Origin: CAZZCN01 sp964652975
GTDB lineage: Bacteria > Bacillota > Clostridia > Saccharofermentanales > UBA5734
Direction: 5' to 3'
Length of the DNA: 64,000 bases
Assembly (NCBI GenBank): GCA_964652975.1
Contig: CAZZCN010000006.1
Location: 1 to 64,000 of the forward strand
Shown: piece by piece, positions 20,284 through 28,730 of the stretch
Layout of the letters: the number at the start of each line of letters is the position of its first letter
How positions within the stretch are numbered: position 1 is the first letter of the stretch
Position numbers and translations under genes: made by a program
The notes under the pieces: generated by a model
Seen by the model: the letters and a program-made list of their open reading frames with translations, nothing else
Database searches by the model: none
Told to the model about the DNA's origin: nothing

Positions 20284-21915
20284 CTAAGGCAAAGGGGTTG
20301 GCGAGGCTGGTAATGTAGGTACTGGTGTGGCTGTGACATCAGGGGTTGGCGAGGAAGCGGCGGAAGATGATGAACTGGAATCCTGCGAAGACTGCTGTGA
20401 TGAACTGTCAATGGATGCAGAAATTGAATCAACCGATTGCGATGATTGCACCTGCCCGCCGGACGATGAAGATGAGTAGGCGGAATTGCTTTTGCTATAT
20501 GTCGTTCCTGAGCCATTTGACCTGTGGTAAATTGTGGGCACCGGGTCAAATGCTTTTGTCTCACCATATATGAATTTATAGACCTCCGGTATCATACGGT
20601 TGTAATCAACCAGCATGTGCCATTCTCCACTTGTGTTGACTTCATAGTACCCTTCAGGAGGTAGTCTCATCTCCTGAATTTCATTGGTCATCTTAGGAAG
20701 TATGTCAATACCCAGCGCTGTTATTTCAGAAGGCTTCATATTGGTGGTTATATATGTGATTCCTTCCTTTATCATTTGTGCTTTTTTGACCGGGTCAATG
20801 GATATAAAACTCTTAAAGAGAGCTTTTAAAACCTCTCTTTGTCTCGCTGCTCGTTCGTAGTCGCTGTCGATTTTTCGTATTCTCGCATATTCTACAGCCT
20901 GCTTTCCTGTAAGTTTCTGAAATCCTGTATCATGTATGCCATAAGAGTATAGGCGTTTATTCATATCCTTCATTTCACCTGAAGTGACATCAACGGTCAC
21001 GCCACCGGCAATATCAATTATAGATGCCATGCCCTTCATATTTACAACCATGTATTTCTCTATGTTAAGTCTGAGAGTGCTGTTGATTGTTCGCAAAGCA
21101 AGCTCAGGTCCTCCAAAACTGTGAGCAGCATTGATCTTGCTGGGATTTTTCCTTCCAGGTATGTATACGTAGCAATCCCTCATAATCGAAGACATTTTTA
21201 TTACGTTGTTCTTCCTGTCAATTGTAAGTATTATGATAGAATCAGAAAGCCCGTTCTCAACTCCGGGGTGTCTTGTATCAACTCCCAATAATAAGATATT
21301 CGTAATATCCTTGCTCTGCGGTGGCTGATTCGTAAGTGCTTCAGTAGGATAATTGGCCTTGTTCGGAATATAATTCAATCCTGACCATAGATAATTATAT
21401 AAAAATGTAGCTCCAATAGCTAAAACAACCAGCAATGCGGCAACCGACACTCCGATACGGGTAAACATCTGTCTGCCGGTGAGCTTGCGTTTACGTTTTC
21501 TTAAATATCCCACCGGTGCGACTGTTCTAGGTCCGTTTTGATTCGGAAGGCCTTTCATGACACGCTTTGCAGGCTTTGGCTGTCTTCTTCTGCCATTTGA
21601 AATCCTCTGGATGTCTGCATTGCCAACACTTCCCCTGTTATGAGAATTATTCCTTAGAGGCATGGACATGTCAGGAGGGAAATATTCTCCGGGGTTTCTG
21701 CTTACGATAGGTGTAATGCCCGATGCATTTTGTCTTTTTCCTGCTACGGGCTGCCTTCCTGAATCTGGCTGCCTGTTCGCACTTGGCGGCCTATGCGAAT
21801 TCGGCTGCATGTGCGCATCGGTTTTCCTGTGTGCATCCGCACCCTTATGTGCATCAGTCTGTCTGCCGGTATTTGGATTTTTGTGTCCATTATTGCCGGA
21901 GTTGGATTTCTTCAT
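20284..21915 (-). CDS. LytR-CpsA-Psr (LCP) family wall polymer ligase
   Basis: A 543-residue membrane protein that attaches teichoic acids or capsule polymers to peptidoglycan. The domains are a cytoplasmic hydrophilic region (1-150) rich in His/Asn/Arg/Gln with imperfect repeats of the type DAHxxADAHRKTDAH, a membrane segment at about 154-177, the LCP domain at about 205-370 (ILLLGVDTRHPG, then ILTIDRKNNVIKMSSIMRD and the conserved arginine motif YARIRKIDSDYERAARQ), and a Ser/Pro-rich tail from about 465. LCP catalytic-site residues (Asp in GVDTR, the paired arginines) are intact. The long His/Arg-rich cytoplasmic region is unusual. The start ATG has AGAGG upstream. Confidence 0.9.
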   Translation of the reverse strand: MKKSNSGNNGHKNPNTGRQTDAHKGADAHRKTDAHMQPNSHRPPSANRQPDSGRQPVAGKRQNASGITPIVSRNPGEYFPPDMSMPLRNNSHNRGSVGNADIQRISNGRRRQPKPAKRVMKGLPNQNGPRTVAPVGYLRKRKRKLTGRQMFTRIGVSVAALLVVLAIGATFLYNYLWSGLNYIPNKANYPTEALTNQPPQSKDITNILLLGVDTRHPGVENGLSDSIIILTIDRKNNVIKMSSIMRDCYVYIPGRKNPSKINAAHSFGGPELALRTINSTLRLNIEKYMVVNMKGMASIIDIAGGVTVDVTSGEMKDMNKRLYSYGIHDTGFQKLTGKQAVEYARIRKIDSDYERAARQREVLKALFKSFISIDPVKKAQMIKEGITYITTNMKPSEITALGIDILPKMTNEIQEMRLPPEGYYEVNTSGEWHMLVDYNRMIPEVYKFIYGETKAFDPVPTIYHRSNGSGTTYSKSNSAYSSSSSGGQVQSSQSVDSISASIDSSSQQSSQDSSSSSSAASSPTPDVTATPVPTLPASPTPLP

Positions 21916-22186
21916 GAATTTAATTACCTCTTAAAATACTTCATCATATAGTGTATCTAGCTATCAGTGCTAATTGGCCAGATGCATGTCTTGCCAGTTC
22001 GGTATATTCGAATATGCACCTCTGACCAGATGCAAAACAGCAAAACTGCCTGCTTGAAAATCTTACTTCACACTATCTTGCATATAATACACCTTTTAAT
22101 CTAAAATATCTCAAAAATATTGAAATGAAATTGAAATTTAATAAATATCCAAAATTTCGTAACAATTGGACACAATGACTTTTGGG

Positions 22187-23203
22187 TTATTCACTGAAAC
22201 CGTCAGGATTTTGCTTTTGCCATCTCCATGTGTCAACGCACATCTCCTCGATATTCTTTTCGGCCTTCCATCCAAGGACTTCCAACGCCTTCCTCGGGTC
22301 TGCGTAACAGCTTCCGATATCACCCGGACGTCTGTCGACTATTTTATAGGGTATTTTAATGCCTGATGCCTTTTCGAATGCCGAAACTATCTCCAGCACA
22401 CTGTATCCTTTGCCTGTTCCAAGGTTGATTGCATCGGCGCCTTTGAATTCTTCAGTGTGCTCAATCGCTTTGCAATGGCCTCTGGCAAGATCAACAACAT
22501 GAATGTAGTCTCGCACGCCTGTTCCGTCAACTGTCGGATAGTCATTACCGTAAACCGAAAGTTCCTTTAGTTTGCCTATCGCAACCTGAGAAATATATGG
22601 AATAAGGTTGTTTGGAATGCCATTTGGGTCTTCGCCAATGGTTCCGGATTCGTGCGCACCAATCGGGTTGAAATAGCGCAGAAGCACAATAGACCAATCA
22701 GGATCGGATACTGCCAGATCACGCAGTATCTGTTCGTTCATCAGCTTCGTCCATCCATATGGGTTGGTACACCAGAGCTTTGAATCTTCACTTATGGGAA
22801 CGCTCTCGGGAACTCCGTAAACTGTAGCCGATGAGCTGAAAACCAGCTTCTTGACATTGAATTTATTCATCACACTACATAAAATCAAGGTGCTGTCCAG
22901 ATTGTTTTCGTAGTATTGAAGCGGAATCTCCACGGATTCTCCAACGGCTTTGAGCCCTGCAAAATGTATCACAGCCTCAATGTCGTTCTCCTTGAAAATT
23001 CTCTCAAGCGCCTTCCTGTCACAGACATCTTCACAATAAAAAGGAAAATCCTTACCGGTTATTCTCTTGATTCTGTTAAGTGACTCCACCTTGCTGTTCG
23101 ACAGGTTGTCAATTATAACTATCTCGTGACCCTCATTCAACAGTTCTACACAGGTATGGCTTCCTATGTAGCCCGCTCCACCCGTAATCAATATTTTTCG
23201 CAT
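22187..23203 (-). CDS. galE: UDP-glucose 4-epimerase
   Basis: A 338-residue short-chain dehydrogenase family enzyme that interconverts UDP-glucose and UDP-galactose with bound NAD. The N-terminal GGAGYIGSH motif binds [11 protein letters not shown] holds the catalytic serine/threonine, and YGWTK (near residue 148) is the YxxxK catalytic pair. Length equals bacterial GalE. The ATG has GGGGGA upstream. No gal operon genes are adjacent; the upstream LCP gene suggests supply of sugars for wall polymers, which is an inference from position only. Confidence 0.95.
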   Translation of the reverse strand: MRKILITGGAGYIGSHTCVELLNEGHEIVIIDNLSNSKVESLNRIKRITGKDFPFYCEDVCDRKALERIFKENDIEAVIHFAGLKAVGESVEIPLQYYENNLDSTLILCSVMNKFNVKKLVFSSSATVYGVPESVPISEDSKLWCTNPYGWTKLMNEQILRDLAVSDPDWSIVLLRYFNPIGAHESGTIGEDPNGIPNNLIPYISQVAIGKLKELSVYGNDYPTVDGTGVRDYIHVVDLARGHCKAIEHTEEFKGADAINLGTGKGYSVLEIVSAFEKASGIKIPYKIVDRRPGDIGSCYADPRKALEVLGWKAEKNIEEMCVDTWRWQKQNPDGFSE

Positions 23204-23419
23204 ATAATCCCCCTAAAAAGTATATAAAAATTAAATATTTCTTTTAATCACATGAAACCGAATTTATATAGCATAAGTACCATTAACCATTAAAACTTCT
23301 AGTCACGTCAGCGTCCTTCAGCACCTGATGCTTTTAAACGTTTGTTCAAGTTTGAAATTCATACTGCATTAGAATAATATCACAAGCAAGGTGATTTTGA
23401 AAATACCCCTTGTGTGTTT

Positions 23420-24408
23420 TTATAGCAAAAATGTTTTATCGATAAAAGCAGTCATCTCCTCAGTCAGTTTACCTTCATACGTCCAACATTCGTTTTCTGT
23501 ATCAAAAACATACGGATACGCTAGAAGAGAACTCTCGTGATTAATGTTTCGCATTATCTTCAGGCTGTCTTTCGGTACTCGAAACACGCCGATACTGACA
23601 CCGGTAAATTTACGGATATCGATTTTTCGTTTTATCTCTGATACCATTTCGCTGTAGCGGTCTTTCCAGTCTTCGCCGCAGATGGCGGGGTCGATACAAA
23701 GTCTTACCTTCCAGCCATTTTCAATCGCTTTGCTCATGCTCGCAAGTCTGGCGGAGAGACCGGGCGTTTTGTGCTCATATTTTCGTGTGTAGGCTTCTGG
23801 TGATACACTCCAGGCCAGATAAAAATTCGGGATTGCGGTCTTAGCTGCAATTGATGCGAAATTGGCGCTTTTTGTCCGCAGTTCCACTGTTAGATTCTCA
23901 TGTTCGGTGGCAAAATCGATCCAATCGCTCGCAAATCCAGTCAATCCTTCAATTGCAAGGAGGTCGGTATCGTATGAATTGCATACATATAGTTTCCCGT
24001 CATGAAGACGTTTCTCAAGTTCGCTGAAAGTATCTTCAATATTTACAAACACCACAAGATTGGCTGATGGATACATGCCCTGCAGATAGCAGTATTCACA
24101 GCCATATATGCAATTCATGGCATTGGTCGTGTAATAGAAGTTTTCGTTTCCGAACGAATCGCAAAGGTTTGATCCTTCGTATAGAAATGTGTCTGTTTTC
24201 TTTGCAAGTATGAGCTTTTTGCTTTTGCCTGGCTTTCATATGACTGCCCGCTTTTACAGAACACATCCTTGTAATGGTCGATGTAGATTATTGCGGATTT
24301 TGGCAGCAAGTCCAGTATCCGCAGTGTTTTAGGATGGTCGCTGATTCGTTTTTCGACATAGACATGAGAGAAGTCAGGGTTGTAAAAGGATTTTTCTGAT
24401 TTTGTCAT
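23420..24408 (-). pseudogene. splB: Spore photoproduct lyase, single-base frameshift
   Basis: A radical-SAM enzyme that repairs UV-induced spore photoproduct in DNA during germination. The reading frame is split: 24408 to about 24216 encodes the N-terminal part (start MTKSEKSF, RBS AGGAG), and from about 24220 onward the remainder is read in the -1 frame, including the cluster motif CIYGCEYC (CX3CX2C) and the rest to 23420. Joining the frames at the A5 run (24216-24220, minus strand) restores a family-like segment KLILAKKTDTFLYEGS and gives about 329 residues, near the normal length. One missing A explains everything. It may be a real mutation or a homopolymer sequencing error. It overlaps the upstream nucleosidase-like gene. 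Confidence 0.75.
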
Positions 24409-25618
24409 ACGACTCCTTTCCCTCACGCTTTAGTTTTACCGGGGATATTTCGTAAAAATCGTTAAGCACCGCCTTTAAACTTTTGCCTCTGATAACATAC
24501 ATCTCTGAAAGATGAAAAAATTCTGTTCTCTGGTACTGTGTCAGTTTAAGCAGGTTTGATATGTCTTCCACGACTTTTCTGTCTGATTCTGTGATAATTT
24601 CATGCTTCATATTTTCGCTTGCCCATTCGCTTAGCAGGGTTATAAATGTTTCGATTTTATCCATATTTTGGTCGATCAAAGATGTGACTTTGACAGGTAG
24701 TAGACTTTCCGGATCACCAGAGTCTGATACTATCTTAAGCACGAAAATATTGTGCGAAAATATGAATCCTGTTGCAGCTTCATATACAAAAGCGGCTTCC
24801 ATTTCAACGAGGATTGGTGATGAAGTGTATTCATTGAAATATTTGTTATTGTGATGAGAACGAGAAGAAAGCGTTTCATTTTCAGCTTCAATCAAACCGG
24901 TCTTGTCTCCGTTAACAATGTTGAGATTATTTCTGATACCGATATTACAGTTTTTATTGATATCGCTCGTAATGTCGCTTTTTATATCGCGTTTTGTTTT
25001 CTCTTTGTCAGTCTCGCTTTTATTTTCTGTGTTATAGATATTTTCAATGGATTTGCCAGTAAAATACACCTCACCCACTGTTATTACCTTAGCCTGTGCA
25101 AACGGTGTCGCCAAAAGCATGTCAGGATAAAAGCTGCGTTTCAAAATGGAATTTTCGATTGAGGAGGCTAAGAAAATATTTCCAATTTCACTTTCCATCT
25201 TTGAATTCATTGTTATTATATCATTTAGAGCATCAGCCTCTGTTGTTTGTTTTACAGGTGCTTCTATTTGCATTTTAATTGCATCTTCTTTCAATTTTGT
25301 TTCTGTCTCGGCTTTTGTAACTCCCGCTGACGCTGTCTTACCTGTTTGTGCTTCACAAACACCCGTCTGCATGCTTTCAGGAATGTAAATCGCGGCAATC
25401 CCGAGATTTATAAGGCAGTCAGTCTTTTTTGCACCGTATCGTGTTAAAAGGTAAACCGTTGCAATCATGGCATTTGTTGCACCGACCCCTGTGACAATTA
25501 ATTTGATTGATTCGTTTTCGTAAATTCTGAACCGGTTTTCGCCCTTGCTCATCTTAAGATTGAATCTGTCAATAATCGGTCTAGCCTCTGGCATCATTGC
25601 GATTGATACAAAAATCAT
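24374..25618 (-). CDS. Nucleoside phosphorylase/MTA-SAH nucleosidase-like protein with insertions
   Basis: A 414-residue protein whose core resembles methylthioadenosine/S-adenosylhomocysteine nucleosidases: FVSIAMMPEARPI at the start, VTGVGATNA near residue 45, the substrate-binding motif VEMEAAFVYEAA (about 271-282) and KIVSDSGD with the catalytic aspartate (about 295-302). A C-terminal domain of about 70 residues follows. Two hydrophilic low-complexity stretches (about 84-143 and 189-265) almost double the core length. It overlaps araC upstream (ATGA) and splB downstream. Radical-SAM enzymes release 5'-deoxyadenosine, which such nucleosidases can clear, so a helper role for SplB is a reasonable inference. 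Confidence 0.7.
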   Translation of the reverse strand: MIFVSIAMMPEARPIIDRFNLKMSKGENRFRIYENESIKLIVTGVGATNAMIATVYLLTRYGAKKTDCLINLGIAAIYIPESMQTGVCEAQTGKTASAGVTKAETETKLKEDAIKMQIEAPVKQTTEADALNDIITMNSKMESEIGNIFLASSIENSILKRSFYPDMLLATPFAQAKVITVGEVYFTGKSIENIYNTENKSETDKEKTKRDIKSDITSDINKNCNIGIRNNLNIVNGDKTGLIEAENETLSSRSHHNNKYFNEYTSSPILVEMEAAFVYEAATGFIFSHNIFVLKIVSDSGDPESLLPVKVTSLIDQNMDKIETFITLLSEWASENMKHEIITESDRKVVEDISNLLKLTQYQRTEFFHLSEMYVIRGKSLKAVLNDFYEISPVKLKREGKESYDKIRKILLQP

Positions 25619-26559
25619 ACAAGGAAAATCCTGTCCTTTCTAAATGCTCCGGGTGTTGTACCGGTCGCCCTTTTAAAGCACCGTATATAATTACTTGTAT
25701 CTTCAAACCCACATCTGGCGGACACTTCAGAAATCGGCATTTCTGTTTTAAGCAAAAGGCTTTTCGATTCGTTTATTCGATAGGATATCAAAAACTCATA
25801 GGGGGTCTGACCGGTAAAATCTTTGAATATACGGACAAAATAGAATTTGCTGATGTGTGCATTTTGGGACAATTCATCTATCGTAAGCTGTTCGCCGTAC
25901 TTTGCCTTAATGATGTCCATGGCGTTGTTTATGTCCTCTTCATGTCTTAAATATCTTACTTTAGTAGCATGTTTTTGCTTGGTAAGTATCATTCTGGTCA
26001 AAATGCTCATCAGCTTCTCTGTAAACTTCAAATCAAGGTTCATTGGATTTGTTTTAATGGTTGTCTCAATGTCGGACATATGGTTTTTTACTGTCACGTC
26101 ATCCATGAAATCAATGAGTGCTATTCCGTCTGAATTTATAATTTCTGAATATGTGGAAGCCGCCGTGCCGTTCAAATGAACCCACATGAACTCCCATCTG
26201 CAGTTGTCACTGGTCTTATAGTACTGGTAATCCATGCAATCTATCAGTACCGCAGTGTTTTTAACGGTAAAAACCTCCTCGTCCCTCGATTTTACAATTC
26301 CGCAGCCTTCCAGAGTATATATCAGCAAAAAACTCTTAAGTCCTTCACGCTCGGTGAAATAACCCCTGTCAGCAAAATAGTGGCCATAGCTTTCCAGATA
26401 AAACGGCAGTTGCAATGCCCAAAGACCAGGTGTATGGACATAACTGTACGATGTGGACTCAATGTCCATTTCGCAGACAAGTCTGAACTCCCCGTTCTCA
26501 ATTTTACTTTTATTCCTCACTTTGGAATTTTTAGAGTTAGCATCCTTTATTTTATTCAA
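25615..26559 (-). CDS. AraC family transcriptional regulator
   Basis: A 314-residue regulator. Residues of about 30-170 form an AraC-type cupin ligand-binding domain (GLWALQLPFYLESYGHYFA, then the strand pattern FLLIYTLEGCGIV). The C-terminal 100 residues contain two helix-turn-helix units: LTIDELSQNAHISKFYFVR and ISEVSARCGFEDTSNYIRCF, with the AraC signature. The start is TTG at 26557-26559, with GGAGG nine bases upstream. Its stop overlaps the start of the nucleosidase-like gene, so it heads the operon with splB. The ligand is unknown; sugar-type ligands are common in this subfamily. Confidence 0.88.
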   Translation of the reverse strand: MNKIKDANSKNSKVRNKSKIENGEFRLVCEMDIESTSYSYVHTPGLWALQLPFYLESYGHYFADRGYFTEREGLKSFLLIYTLEGCGIVKSRDEEVFTVKNTAVLIDCMDYQYYKTSDNCRWEFMWVHLNGTAASTYSEIINSDGIALIDFMDDVTVKNHMSDIETTIKTNPMNLDLKFTEKLMSILTRMILTKQKHATKVRYLRHEEDINNAMDIIKAKYGEQLTIDELSQNAHISKFYFVRIFKDFTGQTPYEFLISYRINESKSLLLKTEMPISEVSARCGFEDTSNYIRCFKRATGTTPGAFRKDRIFLV

Positions 26560-26614
26560 TAATCAAGACCTCCACTTTATAATATTGTGTTGGTATGTGC
26601 ACTAATTCATTATA

Positions 26615-27046
26615 TCAACATATTTCTACTTCATCTCCAGCTTTAATTATTCCGCCTGTTATGACCTTTGCGAATATTCCTTCCTTGGGCATGACACAAT
26701 CACCGATCTGATGGTAGATTGCACATTTTTGATGGCACTCTTTGCCTATCTGTGTCACCTCGAAAACAACCTGGTTGATCTTGATTTTAGTCCCGACAGG
26801 CAATGAGTACAGTTCAATTCCTTCTGTTGTTATGTTCTCGGCAAACTTGCCTGAGCACAGTCCTTTGACTCCGACTGCCGTCATTTTGTCGATACTTTCC
26901 TGTCCTAGAAAGCTTACTTGTCTATGCCAGTTACCGCCATGTATGTCTCCTTTGAGTCCAAAGTCGATTATGAATTCACCCTCATCGATTGTTCTTTTGG
27001 GTATGCCTTTTTTTTCACTTATGTTTATTGCTGTTACTTTTGCCAT
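26615..27046 (-). CDS. MOSC domain protein
   Basis: A 143-residue single-domain MOSC protein. The family binds molybdenum cofactor and transfers sulfur in some members; the conserved cysteine region is present as IGKECHQKCAIYHQIGDC (about residues 96-113). It closes the moeA-moeA-moaA-moaC set on the same strand (gap 125 bases from moaC). Small MOSC proteins of this type are common in clostridial molybdenum clusters. The SD before the ATG is weak (GCAGGCAG). Confidence 0.88.
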   Translation of the reverse strand: MAKVTAINISEKKGIPKRTIDEGEFIIDFGLKGDIHGGNWHRQVSFLGQESIDKMTAVGVKGLCSGKFAENITTEGIELYSLPVGTKIKINQVVFEVTQIGKECHQKCAIYHQIGDCVMPKEGIFAKVITGGIIKAGDEVEIC

Positions 27047-27171
27047 TTTCTGCCTGCATGATATAGCTTAAAGCTAGATCATACTCTCCTTTCGATTGAT
27101 TATTGCCTGTATCCTCTACATTAGCGAGAGCTGGATATTGTATAAGGCTAAGACTATTATGATCCTGGACA

Positions 27172-27636
27172 CTAGGAGTTTGAGGATTTTCCGCCTGTTT
27201 TTCTGATCAGTTGAATGTCACCGATTCGCATTGATTTGTCAATAGCCTTACACATATCATAAACTGTCAGTGCTGCTATTGAAACGGCTGTAAGCGCCTC
27301 CATTTCTACACCTGTCTTCCATGTGCACGAAACGGTTGCTTTGATTAATATGTTATTCTCATTGGTATCATGTTCAAAATCAATTCTGACATGGTCTAGC
27401 GGAACAATATGGCATAATGGTATAAGCTCCTGTGTCCGCTTGGCGGCCATGATGCCGGCCACTCTTGCGACGGCCAGCACATCGCCTTTTGGCATGTTCT
27501 TCTCCAGTATGACAGACAGAGTTTTGCAATCCATCCAGATTTTGCCGGTAGCGATGGCTTCTCTTAGAGTATTTTCTTTTTTCGAGACATCCACCATTAT
27601 TGCATTGCCGTTTTTGTCTACATGTGACAATTCCAT
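27172..27636 (-). CDS. moaC: Cyclic pyranopterin monophosphate synthase
   Basis: A 154-residue enzyme that, after MoaA, converts the GTP-derived 3',8-cyclo intermediate into cyclic pyranopterin monophosphate, the first committed step of molybdenum cofactor synthesis. Family motifs are present: [14 protein letters not shown] at the start, [17 protein letters not shown] (about 76-92), [26 protein letters not shown] (about 110-135, split here by family knowledge into active-site loops) and the basic C-terminal RKTGGKS. GGAGG precedes the ATG. It follows moaA by 143 bases, a gap filled partly by a 15-bp tandem array. Confidence 0.96.
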   Translation of the reverse strand: MELSHVDKNGNAIMVDVSKKENTLREAIATGKIWMDCKTLSVILEKNMPKGDVLAVARVAGIMAAKRTQELIPLCHIVPLDHVRIDFEHDTNENNILIKATVSCTWKTGVEMEALTAVSIAALTVYDMCKAIDKSMRIGDIQLIRKTGGKSSNS

Positions 27637-27702
27637 CTTGAACCTCCTGATTGTTTTTGTAATATAATGTTGTTCCGTCTATCCAATTAATGATGCATTG
27701 GT

Positions 27703-27762
27703 TTTACTTTTATCAATTATACTTATATCGATTATACTTTTATTGATTTTACCTATATTGAT
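27703..27762. repeat. 15-bp tandem repeat, four copies
   Basis: Units TTTACTTTTATCAAT, TATACTTATATCGAT, TATACTTTTATTGAT and TTTACCTATATTGAT lie end to end, with a degenerate fifth (18 bases) to 27780. All are T/A-rich with a conserved AC and a terminal AT. The array is between moaA and moaC. Confidence 0.85.
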
Positions 27763-27779
27763 TTTACTTGCAGTGTCGA

Positions 27780-28730
27780 TTATCCGCCGATTTTGTTCAT
27801 TCCATTTTTTGAATGAAATTTCTTGTTGAAGTGATGACTTTCCGGCTTGTTGAAAATGGACCGCTCAATCAATCCTTCCAATTCTTCAGGGTGGTTTCTC
27901 AAAGCATCCATCAGGTCCACTTCACTGTTGTCGCCGAGGCATGGCTTGAGAATTCCATCGCTGGTGATTCTTACTCTGTTGCAATAACTGCAGAATTTGT
28001 GGCTGATGGGACTGATTAGTCCAATGCTCCCCTTGTATCCGTCTATTGAATAAAGTGTCGCCGGACTGTGGGAATTTTCAGGAATCGGTTTCATCTGAGG
28101 ATGGGACAAAAGGATATCCGAGTTGTAAACTGTCTTGTCCCTGTTGTTTTCACCGAAACTGCCTATAGGCATAAGCTCTATGAAACGGACTTCAATCGAT
28201 CTTTCCTTTGCCAGATCGATAAATGAATCAATTTCATCATCGTTCACTCCCTTTATCAGAACCACGTTGATTTTAACAGGACTTAATCCTGCCAGAAACG
28301 CAGCATCGATTCCTTCGATTACATCGTTTAAATTTCCACCCCCGGTAATATGTGAAAACTGCCTTGGATCCAGTGAATCCAGGCTTATGTTGATTCTGTT
28401 CAGACCCGCTTTCTTTAGAGGTGCGGCTAGTGTTGAAAGCCGCAGTCCGTTCGTTGTTGCGGAAATGTCTTCAATGCCTTCAATCGTAGAAATCGCCTTT
28501 ACTATGTCGCAAATATCCTCGCGCAAAAAAGGTTCCCCTCCGGTCAAACGCACTTTTTTGATTCCCAGGTGCGACATGGTTTCGACGATGGTTCTATAAT
28601 CCTCCACTGTCAGACTTTCATTGCATGGACCTCCCTCTGGAACAGGATTGCAGTAAATGCAGCTCATGTTGCACTTCTGAGTTATCGAAATGCGCAGATA
28701 TTCTATTTGCCTGCCATATTTGTCAATCAT
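27780..28730 (-). CDS. moaA: GTP 3',8-cyclase (radical SAM)
   Basis: A 316-residue radical-SAM enzyme that starts molybdenum cofactor synthesis by rearranging GTP. The SAM cluster motif CNMSCIYC (CX3CX2C) is at about residues 15-22; the second cluster cysteines are in FCSYCNRVRITSDGILKPC near residue 247. The GGEPFLREDI motif for SAM binding is intact. The usual C-terminal double glycine is present (the last residues are KIGG). It overlaps the moeA start/stop (ATGA) upstream, so it is translationally coupled to moeA. Confidence 0.97.
   Translation of the reverse strand: MIDKYGRQIEYLRISITQKCNMSCIYCNPVPEGGPCNESLTVEDYRTIVETMSHLGIKKVRLTGGEPFLREDICDIVKAISTIEGIEDISATTNGLRLSTLAAPLKKAGLNRINISLDSLDPRQFSHITGGGNLNDVIEGIDAAFLAGLSPVKINVVLIKGVNDDEIDSFIDLAKERSIEVRFIELMPIGSFGENNRDKTVYNSDILLSHPQMKPIPENSHSPATLYSIDGYKGSIGLISPISHKFCSYCNRVRITSDGILKPCLGDNSEVDLMDALRNHPEELEGLIERSIFNKPESHHFNKKFHSKNGMNKIGG

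Noticed and set aside
24216..24220. Programmed -1 frameshift signal in splB
   Set aside because: The zero-frame codons are AAA AGC, so the A-run is not a correct slippery heptamer, and there is no obvious stimulatory hairpin. A missing base is simpler.
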